This document shows, in pieces, positions 53,113 to 62,236 of a stretch of DNA of 64,000 nt (positions are counted from its first letter, which is position 1; every line of letters starts with the position of its first letter). The stretch spans positions 124,001 to 188,000 of the forward strand of contig CBDBHT010000007.1 in the NCBI GenBank assembly GCA_965205965.1, given 5' to 3'. Made by a program: the position numbers and the translations under genes. The stretch is from Bin55 sp965205965. Its GTDB lineage: Bacteria > Pseudomonadota > Gammaproteobacteria > Pseudomonadales > Azotimanducaceae. The notes beneath the pieces are model-generated. The model ran no database searches, was not told the origin of the DNA, and was given only the letters and a program-made list of their open reading frames with translations.

Positions 53113-53135
53113 TATCTAATGCATAATTTACCATA
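53113..53135. promoter_or_regulatory. ATGCATAATTTACCAT motif upstream of prepilin copy 2
   Basis: It lies 60-75 bp upstream of the start codon. See the matching motif at 50600. Confidence 0.4.
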
Positions 53136-53495
53136 AAAATATGTCGCCTATCTACAGCAATTCCCCGTATAGTCGGGCATCTCCATTTGCTCCTATTTGA
53201 CGAATAATACCAATATAAGTATCTAATTCTTAATAATTATCTCTTTCAGATAATAATAAGCCTGTGGGTAAATAGCCAGAAATTCCCCGTATAGTTTCAT
53301 TTTGGGCTTGATGTCGGTCTTTTCATGTTTCGGTACGGGAAACCGACGTTTTCAGACGGTTTGCATGGCATGTCGTCGTGCGTTGGAACGGGTTCCGGGC
53401 ATCGATATGCAGGTCTCTTGACCGTCAGGGCGGCATGGGGCCTCGGGAGACGTCCCGATCCTTCTTCATCGAGCAGCTGGAGAGGCGGTCGGCCG

Positions 53496-54615
53496 TCAGG
53501 ACGTATCGTAGGCGAGGTACGCGGTGTAGATCCCGAGGGCGTGGCCGTACAGTTCCTGCCAGTTGCGGAAGGCTACCGCACAGAAACTGCTGCGCAGACG
53601 TTCCCACGTTGCGGTTCGGGTATAGCACTTGGCGAAGATTTGCTTCATGACGGAGCAGGCCATTTCCAGCAGCTGGTCGATCAGGAACGCCAGCAGCATC
53701 AGCGCAGCGAAAGTATCCGACAGGTGCTGGGTTCCGTGTCCGAAGTTGTGTTCCAGGTACTGGATGTTCTTCAGCGTGTTGAAGGTCTCGTTCTCGATCT
53801 TCCAGCGACTGCGAGCCGCGCGGGCCAGTTCGCTGGCGTTATGCGGATTGAGCGGCAGATCGGTGACCCAGGTGAACGCCCGCCGCGCATCCTCGCCGGA
53901 GCCACGCCGCTCCGAGCTCTGCAGCACCTGGACCTTCAGGTCGGGGTTCGCAGCATTCAGTTCCACCTCCGGCACCACGCGCAGCTGGCGATCCCGCTCC
54001 TGCCCTTCGGGCGAGGGATCTGCAAACCAGGGCGCATCGGAACGATCCAGCTGAGCCTGCAGATGCGGATGGTCGCCCGCCCGAGCCGCCAGCAGAAAGC
54101 GCAGTCCATGCTCCTGCAGCAGCCGGATCTGGGGACCCTGCGAGAACAGCCCATCGGCAATCACGATCAGCTTCATGCGCCGATAAAGCGAAGCCAGGAC
54201 CGGAACTAGCCGGGCCCAGGCACCTCGCTCGCAGTCGTTCTTCGTCGAGCCATCCCCGTTGCGAACCGCTTCTATCGCCATCGGCAGTACCTGCCGCTGA
54301 TCCGGATGCACCATCACCGCACACAACTGCTGATGGGAGTACGTGGTCGAACCGTTGCGATGCCGGGCCCGCAGACAGCACGAACCGTGAACCCGCTGGG
54401 AGGAAAAGGTGCCGGTACCATCCACGGCTACCAGATAATGACCGCGCCACGCCGACATCCGCTGCAGCACCTTGCCGCGCTGGGCGCGTTGCAGTACCTG
54501 CTGAAACGCCCGCCGATACCGCACCGGCGAGATCGGATCCAGGCGACGGTGCAGAGTCGTGTCGCAGGGAACCTGCGCCAGACCGTACAGACGATGCAGA
54601 TTCATCTCCACCACC
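53496..54615 (-). pseudogene. ISN-a copy 1 transposase, 3' part
   Basis: 372 codons remain open: VAVDGTGTFSSQRVHGSCCLR (first Asp), LIVIADGLFSQGPQIRLLQEHG (second Asp), SRWKIENETFNTLKNIQYLEHNFGHG (Glu) and the C-terminus to LAYDTS. The 5' part lies at 59026-59219 beyond the composite insertion. Confidence 0.85.
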
Positions 54616-54699
54616 TTAGCCCGGATTTCTCATAACCAAGTCGAAAATGATGTTTTTCACGGGATGCGTGGGGTACGGGGCATGGAATGTCGCGTCGCG

Positions 54700-56330
54700 A
54701 GTTTGAAAAGGCTTCGGAGGGCGGGCATGCGTGTGTTTTCCCCGCCTTTTTGCGGGCGGGACGGCGAATCGCTGAGCATCCGGGCGCGGGGAGGTCGGCG
54801 CGCTCCGCCGCCAGCGTCATGCACCTGGTTGCACTGGGCTTTTACGTTGGTGCCAGGCTGGCCCAGATCAACCGGAAATCCTTCCAGTACGGGAAGGCGG
54901 ACCCGGAACGCCAGATGGATCCGCCGCGTGGACACCGCCACGCGCACCGGGATCTGGAACAGGCACTTGCGCAGCGTCGATGGACGGCTCCGGCGCAGCA
55001 TGGCGGATACCGGAAGGTTCTCGAGCCGGCGCTTCATCATGCAATGAAGGGCATGGGCCAGTGCGCTCATCCGGAGCCGGAGTGCGTTGACGTTCCAGAG
55101 GCTGCTGGAGCATCGGTCCAGGAACAGATCGTTCTTCTGTTCCTAGATCCAGTTTTCGGCCTCACCCCGGTCGCAGTACATCTCTTCGTAGGCCGTTGGC
55201 GCGTCGGGCTTCTGGAGCGAGGTGACGACGAAGCGACTGTTGTACCGGGCTTCGCCGACCGTCGCACATGGGCCTTCCGCGCCGGCCTCCGGTTCCCCGT
55301 CCGCGTTGCCGACCGGTTGTCCCGGCAGCCATTCGGCCTTGGCGATCACGCGGCGTTCGCGGCTCCAGCTGTCGCGCGTGCGATAGTCGAAGCTCTGGTA
55401 GCCGCGGACCGCTCGCTGCGCATAGTCCGGATCCCGCTTCAACCGGTCCCGCAGATCGTCCATCAACGGTTGGACCCGGTCTTTCAGCCGATCATTGCGC
55501 GGCAGTCCCAGCACGTAATCCACGCCCCGCGCCTCGCACCACGTCATCAACTCGTCTCGGCAGTAGGCCCCGTCGGCGCGGATCAGGATCGGCACCTGCG
55601 GAAATCGCTTCCGTAGCCGGTCCACGAGCGGCGCGACCGTTTCCACCACGCCCGCCGCCACATCGCTGCTCGACGTGCGCAGTTCCGTCCGCACCGGCCA
55701 GCCGTTGCAGAACACCAGCCGCGGAAGGTAGCAGTATTCATGGTAGTACCCGTGATAGAACCGGTGCTCCTGCCGGCCGTGCAGTTCCACGTCCGTGGCA
55801 TCGATATCCAGCACCAGCCGCTTCGGCATCTGGCCCCGCTCGCCCCACACCAGGTACAGCTCCACGAGCAGCTCGTCGAGCGCATCGAAATCCACGGTGA
55901 TCTGGCGCGCTTTCGCCGGGTCCCGCCCGTTCGCCGACAGCTCCATCCGGTTCAGCGTGCTTTTGCCGGCCAGCGGCTCGCAGTCCGAACGCGCACACTC
56001 CACACGCCCCATGGCCGTGGACAGGGCCCGGTCCCGCCGCAGCTCGTCGTGATCGTTCACATCTTCGTAGCCCAGCGCGAGACCCAAGATCCGCTGCCCC
56101 AGCAACGCCACTAGCGGATGCGCCACCTTGGACGGGTCCCGGTGGTCCGTGAAACATTCCGAGGCGCGCTCGAACAGCTGGACCTGCTCGGCCAGCATCA
56201 TCAGCAGTACCGATCCCCCGTTGGAACTCAGATCGCCTCCACTGCAGTCCACCTCCATCCGCCCCGGACGGACCCCTTTCGCCATCCGACGCACCAACCG
56301 GTCCGCGCCGCGCTTTTGCTTGCTCTTCAT
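54700..56330 (-). pseudogene. IS1380-family transposase, copy 1 (nonsense + frameshift)
   Basis: ATG at 56330 (MKSKQKRGADRLVRRMAKG) opens a frame of 395 codons with VLDIDATDVELHGRQEHRFYHGYYHEYCYLP (first Asp), ILIRADGAYCRDELM (second Asp) and DRGEAENWI (Glu region). At 55143-55145 a TAG replaces the AAG of copy 2 (WI* for WIKEQK), and an extra G near 54905 shifts the rest (IHLAF). Otherwise it equals the intact gene at 62237-63748. Confidence 0.88.
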
Positions 56331-56595
56331 CCCGTGCCCTCCTCTATCCGGCCCCATCGGCCGCGTTGCGCCCACCCTTCGGCCAGCGTGGCCGCATATC
56401 CCGGACGCCCCTTCCAGAACACCCACCGGAACATGCACAGTACGACCACCAGCGTGTTCAGCACGCGCCGCCGCCGCTGCCAGAGCCGGACCAAAGCATC
56501 CTCCGGGGCCGGGGAAGACGGCTGCCGACGACCTGCAGGACCCCAATCGATCCCAACCCTTCGGCGTGAACCAGCCCAGATGACTACACAGGGTG
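56331..56595 (-). pseudogene. IS4-type N-terminal fragment upstream of IS1380 copy 1
   Basis: One minus frame reads ASTLCSHLGWFTPKGWDRLG, the continuation of LSRHELAST at 58292; another reads RLWQRRRRVLNTLVVVLCMFRWVFWKGRPGYAATLAEGW, which resembles the start of IS4 catalytic regions. The same sequence precedes IS1380 copy 2 (63757-64000), so both copies stem from one unit. Confidence 0.5.
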
Positions 56596-58291
56596 GACGC
56601 AGCAATTGGGCGGGTCCCGTATAGTTTCATTTTGGGCTTGATGTCGGTCTTTTCATGTTTCGGTACGGGGAACCGACGTTTTCAGACGGTTTGCACGGCA
56701 TGTCGTCGTGCGTTGGAACGGGTTCCGGGCATCGATATGCAGGCCTCTTGACCGTCAGGGCGGCATGGGGCCTCGGGGAAAACTCGTCCCGATCTCTTCT
56801 TCATCGAGCAGCTGGAGAGGCGGTCGGCCGTCAGGACGTATCGTATCGCGCCGGGCGAGGTACACGGTGTAGATCCCGAGGGCGTGGCCGTACAGTTCCT
56901 GCCAGTTGCGGAAGGCTACCGCACAGAAACTGCTGCGCAGACGTTCCCACGTCGCGGTTCGGGTATAGCACTTGGCGAAGATTTGCTTCATGACGGGGCA
57001 GGCCATTTCCAGCAGCTGGTCGATCAGGAACGCCAGCAGCATCAGCGCAGCGAAAGTATCCGACAGGTGCTGGGTTCCGTGTCCGAAGTTGTGTTCCAGG
57101 TACTGGACGTTCTTCAGCGTGTTGAAGGTCTCGTTCTCGATCTTCCAGCGACTGCGAGCCGCGCGGGCCAGTTCGCCGGCGTTATGCGGATTGAGCGGCA
57201 GATCGGTGACCCAGGTGAACGCCCGCCGCGCATCCTCGCCGGAGCCACGCCGCTCCGAGCTCTGCAGCACCTGGACCTTCAGGTCGGGGTTCGCAGCATT
57301 CAGTTCCGCCTCCGGCACCACGCGCAGCTGGCGATCCCGCTCCTGCCCTTCGGGCGAGGGATCTGCAAACCAGGGCGCATCGGAACGATCCAGCTGAGCC
57401 TGCAGATGCGGATGGTCGCCCGCCCGAGCCACCAGCAGAAAGCGCAGTCCATGCTCCTGCAGCAGCCGGATCTGGGGACCCTGCGAGAACAGCCCATCGG
57501 CAATCACGATCAACTTCATGCGCCGATAAAGCGAAGCCAGGACCGGAACTAGCCGGGCCCAAGCACCCCGCTCGCAGTCGTTCTTCGTCGAGCCATCCCC
57601 GTTGCAAACCGCTTCTATCGCCATCGGCAGCACCTGCCGCTGATCCGGATGCACCATCACCGCACACAACTGCTGATGGGAGTACGTGGTCGAACCGTTG
57701 CGATGCCGGGCCCGCAGACAGCACGGACCGTGAACCCGCTGGGAGGAAAAGGTGCCGGTACCATCCACGGCTACCAGATAATGACCGCGCCACGCCGACA
57801 TCCGCTGCAGCACCTTGCCGCGCTGGGCGCGTTGCAGTACCTGCTGAAACGCCCGCCGATACCGCACCGGCGAGATCGGATCCAGGCGACGGCGCAGAGT
57901 CGTGTCGCAGGGAACCTGCGCCAGACCGTACAGACGACGCAGATTCATTTCCACCACCTTGTGCCGGTGCCTCGTTAAATCAAACTGCAGCAGCGAGGCG
58001 TGCTTCTCCAGAAACACCGCCAGACCCGACATCAGACAGTCGCCGGTGGAAAACTTCCGCCCGCAAACCTCCTCAACGACCCCCTCAAAAACTCCACGAA
58101 CCACCCGCAGCAAACCGGGCTTGCTCACATCCTTGCGCAACTTCAACGCACCCATCCTTGGATACCTCGTTTGTCTGGTAACTCTATATTAACCTATCAT
58201 CCACCCTCAAACGATAAGCCTACGCCTTTATTATTGCGAAAGCCAATGCGCAAAGTCCATACCTATAGCGGGGTTGGGGCTATACGGGGAA
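56596..58291 (-). mobile_element. ISN-a copy 2
   Basis: The right end CTATACGGGGAATTGCTG is clear; the left end reads AGCAATTGGGCGGGTCCCG and is altered. GGTGGACGC flanks both sides (about 56587-56595 and 58290-58298), inside the IS4-type N-terminal gene. Confidence 0.75.
56755..58155 (-). CDS. ISN-a (ISNCY-type) transposase, intact
   Basis: 466 residues, the only complete member here. It starts MGALKLRKDVSKPGLLRVV at ATG 58155 with GAGG ten bases upstream. After a helical N-terminus (LLQFDLTRHRHKVVEMNLRRLYG) come the DDE motifs: YLVAVDGTGTFSS, LIVIADGLFSQGPQIRLL and RSRWKIENETFNTLKN, then EHNFGHGTQHLSDTFAALMLLAFLIDQ. The family assignment to ISNCY rests on these motifs. With one damaged terminal repeat this copy may not move but could act on others. 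Confidence 0.82.
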   Translation of the reverse strand: MGALKLRKDVSKPGLLRVVRGVFEGVVEEVCGRKFSTGDCLMSGLAVFLEKHASLLQFDLTRHRHKVVEMNLRRLYGLAQVPCDTTLRRRLDPISPVRYRRAFQQVLQRAQRGKVLQRMSAWRGHYLVAVDGTGTFSSQRVHGPCCLRARHRNGSTTYSHQQLCAVMVHPDQRQVLPMAIEAVCNGDGSTKNDCERGAWARLVPVLASLYRRMKLIVIADGLFSQGPQIRLLQEHGLRFLLVARAGDHPHLQAQLDRSDAPWFADPSPEGQERDRQLRVVPEAELNAANPDLKVQVLQSSERRGSGEDARRAFTWVTDLPLNPHNAGELARAARSRWKIENETFNTLKNVQYLEHNFGHGTQHLSDTFAALMLLAFLIDQLLEMACPVMKQIFAKCYTRTATWERLRSSFCAVAFRNWQELYGHALGIYTVYLARRDTIRPDGRPPLQLLDEEEIGTSFPRGPMPP

Positions 58292-58600
58292 TTGCTGGGG
58301 TGGACGCCAACTCATGGCGGCTCAGTGCCGGAAACCGTGCCACCGTCTTCTGAAGGTCCACCATCCAACGGCGGGTCAGCCGCGTGCCACCCAAGGTGGT
58401 CGACTTCACGTTCTCGATTCGGAAATCCATCACGTTGGCACCAGAGACCATCTAACCAAGCGTAGATTGCCATAACCCATGCCAAAACGCAAGTGTTTTT
58501 TTGAAGAACCCCCAAAAAAACGAATATGTTTCCGTATATCAACCGGTTACACGACATCCTCAAAGACCGGGATCCCTTTCCGTTCATCCGCATGCCATCG
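58292..58600 (-). pseudogene. IS4-type element, 5' part (DUF4338-like N-terminus)
   Basis: From 58430 the minus strand reads MDFRIENVKSTTLGGTRLTRRWMVDLQKTVARFPALSRHELAST, homologous to 1831 and 4744. The element end (CCGTTCATCCGCATGCCATCG, altered) lies near 58605. It is cut by ISN-a copy 2. Confidence 0.55.
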
Positions 58601-58699
58601 CAGCCACCGGGGGCGAGACCTCCCGACAGTCGGGGAGCGTTCGGGCCTCGTCAAGACCAGGACCCAAGGGCGTGCGATAGGGGCGTCCGCCGCATGCTC

Positions 58700-59021
58700 A
58701 CCCGCATGGCTCATCATCCAGTCGACAACAGCATCTTGCACGGGATGCGCCGCTTTGCACGCCGGTCGTGGCGGTCCGCAAAACGGGCCCAGGCGCATGC
58801 TACACGTCCGCACCGCTTCCGCCAGCATCGTACTCAGCACCGAACGCGCCCCGCTTCCGTCCGACCCGAACGCACCCCTTTCGCCATCCAACGCACCCAT
58901 CCGTCCGAACGCACCCCGCTACCATCCCCTTCCCCCCCGGCAAAGCCCAACCAACTTCGTGGTATCAACAACTTACACGCACATACATCGCACCCAAGCC
59001 ATCCATTATGAGAAATAAGGG
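58700..59021. mobile_element. MITE-D copy 3 (IS1380-derived)
   Basis: Inverse of MITE-D copy 2 (14132-14447) with more than 90% of bases alike; ends CATTATGAGAAATAAGGG. It forms the right border of the composite at 54620. Confidence 0.75.
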
Positions 59022-59025
59022 TTAG

Positions 59026-59219
59026 TGCCGGTGCCTCGTTACATCAAACTGCAGCAGCGAGGCGTGCTTCTCCAGAAACACCGCCAGACCCGACATCAGA
59101 CAGTCGCCGGTGGAAAACTTCCGCCCGCATACCTCCTCAACGACCGCCTCAAAAACTTCACGAACCACCCGCAGCAAACCGGGCTTGCTCACATCCTTGC
59201 GCAACTTCAACGCACCCAT
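59026..59219 (-). pseudogene. ISN-a copy 1 transposase, 5' part
   Basis: MGALKLRKDVSKPGLLRVV to FDVTRHRH, the missing N-terminus of the gene ending at 54615; the two halves join at the TTAG duplication. Confidence 0.85.
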
Positions 59220-59369
59220 CCTTGGATACCTCGTTTGTCTGGTAACTCTATATTAACCTATCATCCATCCTTAAACGATAAGCCTACGCTCTTATTATCG
59301 CGAAAGCCAATGCGCAAAATCCATACCTATAGCGGGGTTGGGGCTATACGGGGAATTGCTGGTAAATAG

Positions 59370-59584
59370 CAGTAATTTCCAGTGAGCAAATATCTGGATA
59401 CTGGCAGTGTGTTCAAGAGATAGCTGATCATTTCTTTGATTTAACTAAATTTTTCAACCCCAGTTTGATGACGTGCCCCAATTTATACAGCCCGGAAAGT
59501 GACAAAAATTCGCGAAAAAGATGGGGCGAAAACGACAGAAAATCCTATTAAAACAAATAGTTAAAACCTCGCTGGAAATTACTG
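59370..59584. mobile_element. MITE-C
   Basis: CAGTAATTTCCAGTGAGC at the left and GCTGGAAATTACTG at the right are inverted repeats around 185 bp of AT-rich non-coding DNA. It is seen only once in the window. Confidence 0.55.
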
Positions 59585-59599
59585 GGCAATATAGAGGTT

Positions 59600-59770
59600 C
59601 CCAGCTGATCCTGTAGATGCGGATGGTCGCCTGCTTGAGCCGCCAGCAGTAATCGAAGTCTGTGCTCTTGAAGCAGCCGGACCTGGGGACCCTGCGAGCA
59701 CAGCCCATCGACGATCACGATCAGGTTCATGCGTCGATAGAGCGAAGCCAGTACGGGGGATCGGCCTTTT
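59600..59770 (-). pseudogene. ISN-a fragment (middle part)
   Basis: MNLIVIVDGLCSQGPQVRLLQEHRL matches LIVIADGLFSQGPQIRLLQEHG. It is the outer host of the MITE-A at 53174. Confidence 0.6.
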
Positions 59771-59878
59771 CAGACATGCCATACGGTACTTCGTCGTGCG
59801 GTAGGATGGATTCCGGGTATCGATACTGCCCTTACTTTAACGCGAAACCCAATCCGGAGAGTCCAGACTAGTAGGCTA

Positions 59879-60075
59879 TCACTTTTGTATTGATGGGTAA
59901 AGTGATTTCAGTTTGATCCGTGCGTCGGCGGGCGTGAATCGCCAGTCCACTCGCACGGCGTCGCGGTTCCTTCGCTCCTGCCAAGCATCGACTTCACGGC
60001 GTAGGGTTTCGCGGTCGGGCAGACGACGGTTCAGGCATTGGCCGACCATCGCACTCTGCCGATTACACATAAGTA
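59879..60075 (-). pseudogene. IS630 transposase, C-terminal remnant
   Basis: VGQCLNRRLPDRETLRREVDAW and RVDWRFTPADARIKLKSLYPSIQK equal the C-terminus expected of IS630 copy 3 (25100-25247). Confidence 0.65.
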
Positions 60076-60114
60076 CAGCTTGACTTCTTATTTTGCATTT
60101 GGCATGCTTGCCGT

Positions 60115-60288
60115 GTGTATTCTTCGGTATCGATCCGCTCCACGTTGCAGTCTCCTGTCGGGCTGGAGCGCATCCGGTCGTTGCTGGCCTCCGGATCGCT
60201 TGCCGGTCGGACTGCGATGGCACGGCGGGTCTGCCAGGAATTCGGCTTCCTGGACCCGCGTGGCGAGCCGCGCACGGCGAGCTGCCTG
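60115..60288 (+). pseudogene. DUF4338/DruA-like N-terminal fragment
   Basis: RIRSLLASGSLAGRTAMARRVCQEFGFLDPRGEPR has the spacing of the helical N-terminal domain seen in DruA-like/IS4-type proteins (…RxALxxxVCExxGWxxxxGxxxxxSC). It stops at the IS256-E insertion. Confidence 0.4.
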
Positions 60289-60322
60289 AGTTGTGTCAAG
60301 AATTTTCTGCAATTTCCAGTGG

Positions 60323-60358
60323 GAGTGGAGACCCGCCCATATGGGCGGGTCTCCACTC
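60323..60358. terminator. 36-nt perfect palindrome after IS256 transposase (copy E)
   Basis: Identical to the palindrome at 17951-17986. Confidence 0.6.
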
Positions 60359-60379
60359 GGCGCGAAATTTTCGGGCGTC

Positions 60380-61613
60380 TCATGCCGCTTCCTGCCATGT
60401 CTCGGATTCCGGTTCGGGTGCGCGAACCACGCCGATCCGGTCATATAGATAACGCTGCCCCGTCAGCCACCGCTCATGGGTCTCCGCCGCAAGTGCCAAG
60501 ATCAGACGCAGACAAGACTCCGCGTTCGGAAAGATCCTGACGACACGCGTTCGCCGTCGGAGCTCCTCGTTGTACCGCTCCAGCATGTTCGTGGACTTCA
60601 TCCGCAGGCGATGTTCCCTAGGCAGCCGATACACCGTCAGCGTCTCCTCGACATGATCCTCGACCCATTCCACTAGCCTGCCAAACCCTTTCTCATCGCC
60701 CCAACGGGCTACCCAGGCACCCAGTGCCTCACGAGCCTCCCCGACATGCTCACAGCCCCACAACCGTTTCAAACCCTCCAGACACGCGGGATCAGCACTC
60801 CGGGACAGTTTGTCCCTGGCATTGCGCAGAAAATGGACGCAGCACCGTTGCCACAACGCGGTCAACGCGGTCGGCAACACTTTCGAGATCGCATGCTTCA
60901 ATCCCTCATGACTGTCCGAGACCACATACTCGACTCCCCGCAGGCCACGTCCCTTCAGATGCGACAGGAATGCCGTCCACGACCCCTCGCTTTCCCGGTT
61001 CGCCACTTCCGCCGCCAGCACCTGACGCCGACCCTCGCCGTCAATCCCGATGGCAATCTGCACCGCCCGGGAACGCACCGAGCCCTCCTCACGCACCTTC
61101 TCATACCGGGCATCCAGCAACACATACGGATACGCCTCCTCCAGCCGACGTTCCGCAAACGCCTTCAGGGACGCGTCCAGCTTCGACACCATGGCCGAGA
61201 TCGTCGCCGGCGAAAACTCGTGACCGCACAGACCCTCCGCCAGTCGGCTCACCCGCCGCGTCGAGACCCCCCTGCACATACATCTCCGACAGCACCGCCA
61301 CCAGGGCCTTCTCCGAACGCTGATAGCGCGCTCGAACACCCGCGTGCTGAACTGGCTGCTGCGTTCCTGCGGAACTCTCAGTTCGATCTCGCCCACCTTC
61401 ATCGTCAGATCGCGCCGGTAGTAGCCGGAACGGTAGCCCTGACGCCGTCTGCGTCCGCTCGCTCTTGCCCGCTCCCAGAAACTCCGTCATCTCACTCTCC
61501 AGAACCTCGTTGAGCGTCTCCTGCACCAGCCGCCTCACAAACTCCTCATCGTCCGCCAGATGATGACATGCAGACTTCTTCGTGTCCTTGTGCGTATAAT
61601 CTTCCTGGATCAT
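60380..61613 (-). pseudogene. IS256 transposase (copy E), three frameshifts
   Basis: MIQEDYTHKDTKKSACHHL at 61613 opens the gene. Extra bases near 61445 (GACGCCGTCTG), 61328 (GCGCGCTCG) and 61269 (C6 for C4 in the intact copy) break it. The long last frame covers both aspartate motifs and ends intact (RAPEPESETWQEAA). Confidence 0.82.
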
Positions 61614-61796
61614 TTTTTGCTCCTTTTCCATAAGTTGTGTCATGAATGATTCGTGCCTGGACGCCCCTTATGTGCGTCCAGGCATCTCCACATTCCCGAT
61701 GAAACATCAGATTCTAACCATTCATCTATCGTTACAGCCCGTTTTTCGTTTTTGCAGATAAATTTATACACAACCCGGATGGGGGAGGCCACGGGA

Positions 61797-62011
61797 TGAA
61801 GAGCAAGCAAAAGCGCGGCGCGGACCGGTTGGTGCGTCGGATGGCGAAAGGGGTCCGTCCGGCGCGGATGGAGGTGGACTGCAGTGGAGGCGAGCTGAGT
61901 TCCAACGGGGGATCGGTACTGCTGATGATGCTGGCCGAGCAGGTCCGGCTGTTCGAGCGCGCCTCGGAATGTTTCACGGACCACCGGGACCCGTCCAAGG
62001 TGGCGCATCCG
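61797..62011 (+). pseudogene. IS1380 transposase, 5' fragment
   Basis: MKSKQKRGADRLVRRMAKGVRPARMEVDC... to SKVAHPL, 72 codons equal to the start of the intact IS1380 gene, on the other strand. It is cut by IS1380 copy 2 after CTAG. Confidence 0.8.
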
Positions 62012-62236
62012 CTAGCCCAGATTTCTCATAACCAAGTCGAAAATGATGTTTTTCACGGGATGCGTGGGGTACGGGGCATGGAATGTCGCGTCGCGAGTTC
62101 GAAAAGGCTTCGGAGGGCGGGCATGCGTGTGTTTTCCCGCCTTTTTGCAGGCGGGACGGCGAATCGCTGAGCATCCGGGCGCGGGGAGGTCGGCGCGCTC
62201 CGCCGCCAGCGTCATGCACCCGGTTGCACCGGGCTT

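Larger units (their letters stand above)
54620..59021. mobile_element. Composite bounded by IS1380-type ends, TTAG duplication
   Basis: The left end CCCGGATTTCTCATAACC belongs to IS1380 copy 1, and the right end GAGAAATAAGGG to MITE-D copy 3. TTAG is duplicated at 54616-54619 and 59022-59025, so the 4.4-kb unit with its cargo (IS4-type fragment and ISN-a copy 2) probably moved as one. Confidence 0.75.
53277..59362 (-). mobile_element. ISN-a copy 1, split by a composite element
   Basis: The ends CCAGAAATTCCCCGTATAG (53274) and CTATACGGGGAATTGCTGG (59362) are inverted; TAAATAG occurs on both sides (53267-53273 and 59363-59369). Its transposase gene is cut into a 3' part (53496-54615) and a 5' part (59026-59219). 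Confidence 0.8.
53174..59600. mobile_element. MITE-A, interrupted by ISN-a copy 1 and MITE-C
   Basis: The left part is 53174-53276 (with GACGAATAATACCAATATAAG) and the right end AGAGGTTCCCAGCTG lies at about 59590-59600. On both outer sides ISN-a sequence continues (end at 53163-53173; middle part at 59600-59770), so the MITE itself sits in a still older ISN-a copy. Confidence 0.65.
60289..61775 (-). mobile_element. IS256-family copy E
   Basis: Ends AGTTGTGTCAAG (60289) and TATACACAACC (61775); contains the 36-nt palindrome (60323-60358). No target duplication is visible: the outer flanks belong to different elements. Confidence 0.82.

Noticed and set aside
55268..55900. Arg/Pro-rich frames opposite the IS1380 transposases
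   Set aside because: Antisense shadows, low-complexity composition and no ribosome binding site.
60115..60288. Druantia defence system
   Set aside because: Only a short DruA-like N-terminal fragment is present, interrupted by IS256; no druB-E or helicase gene is near.
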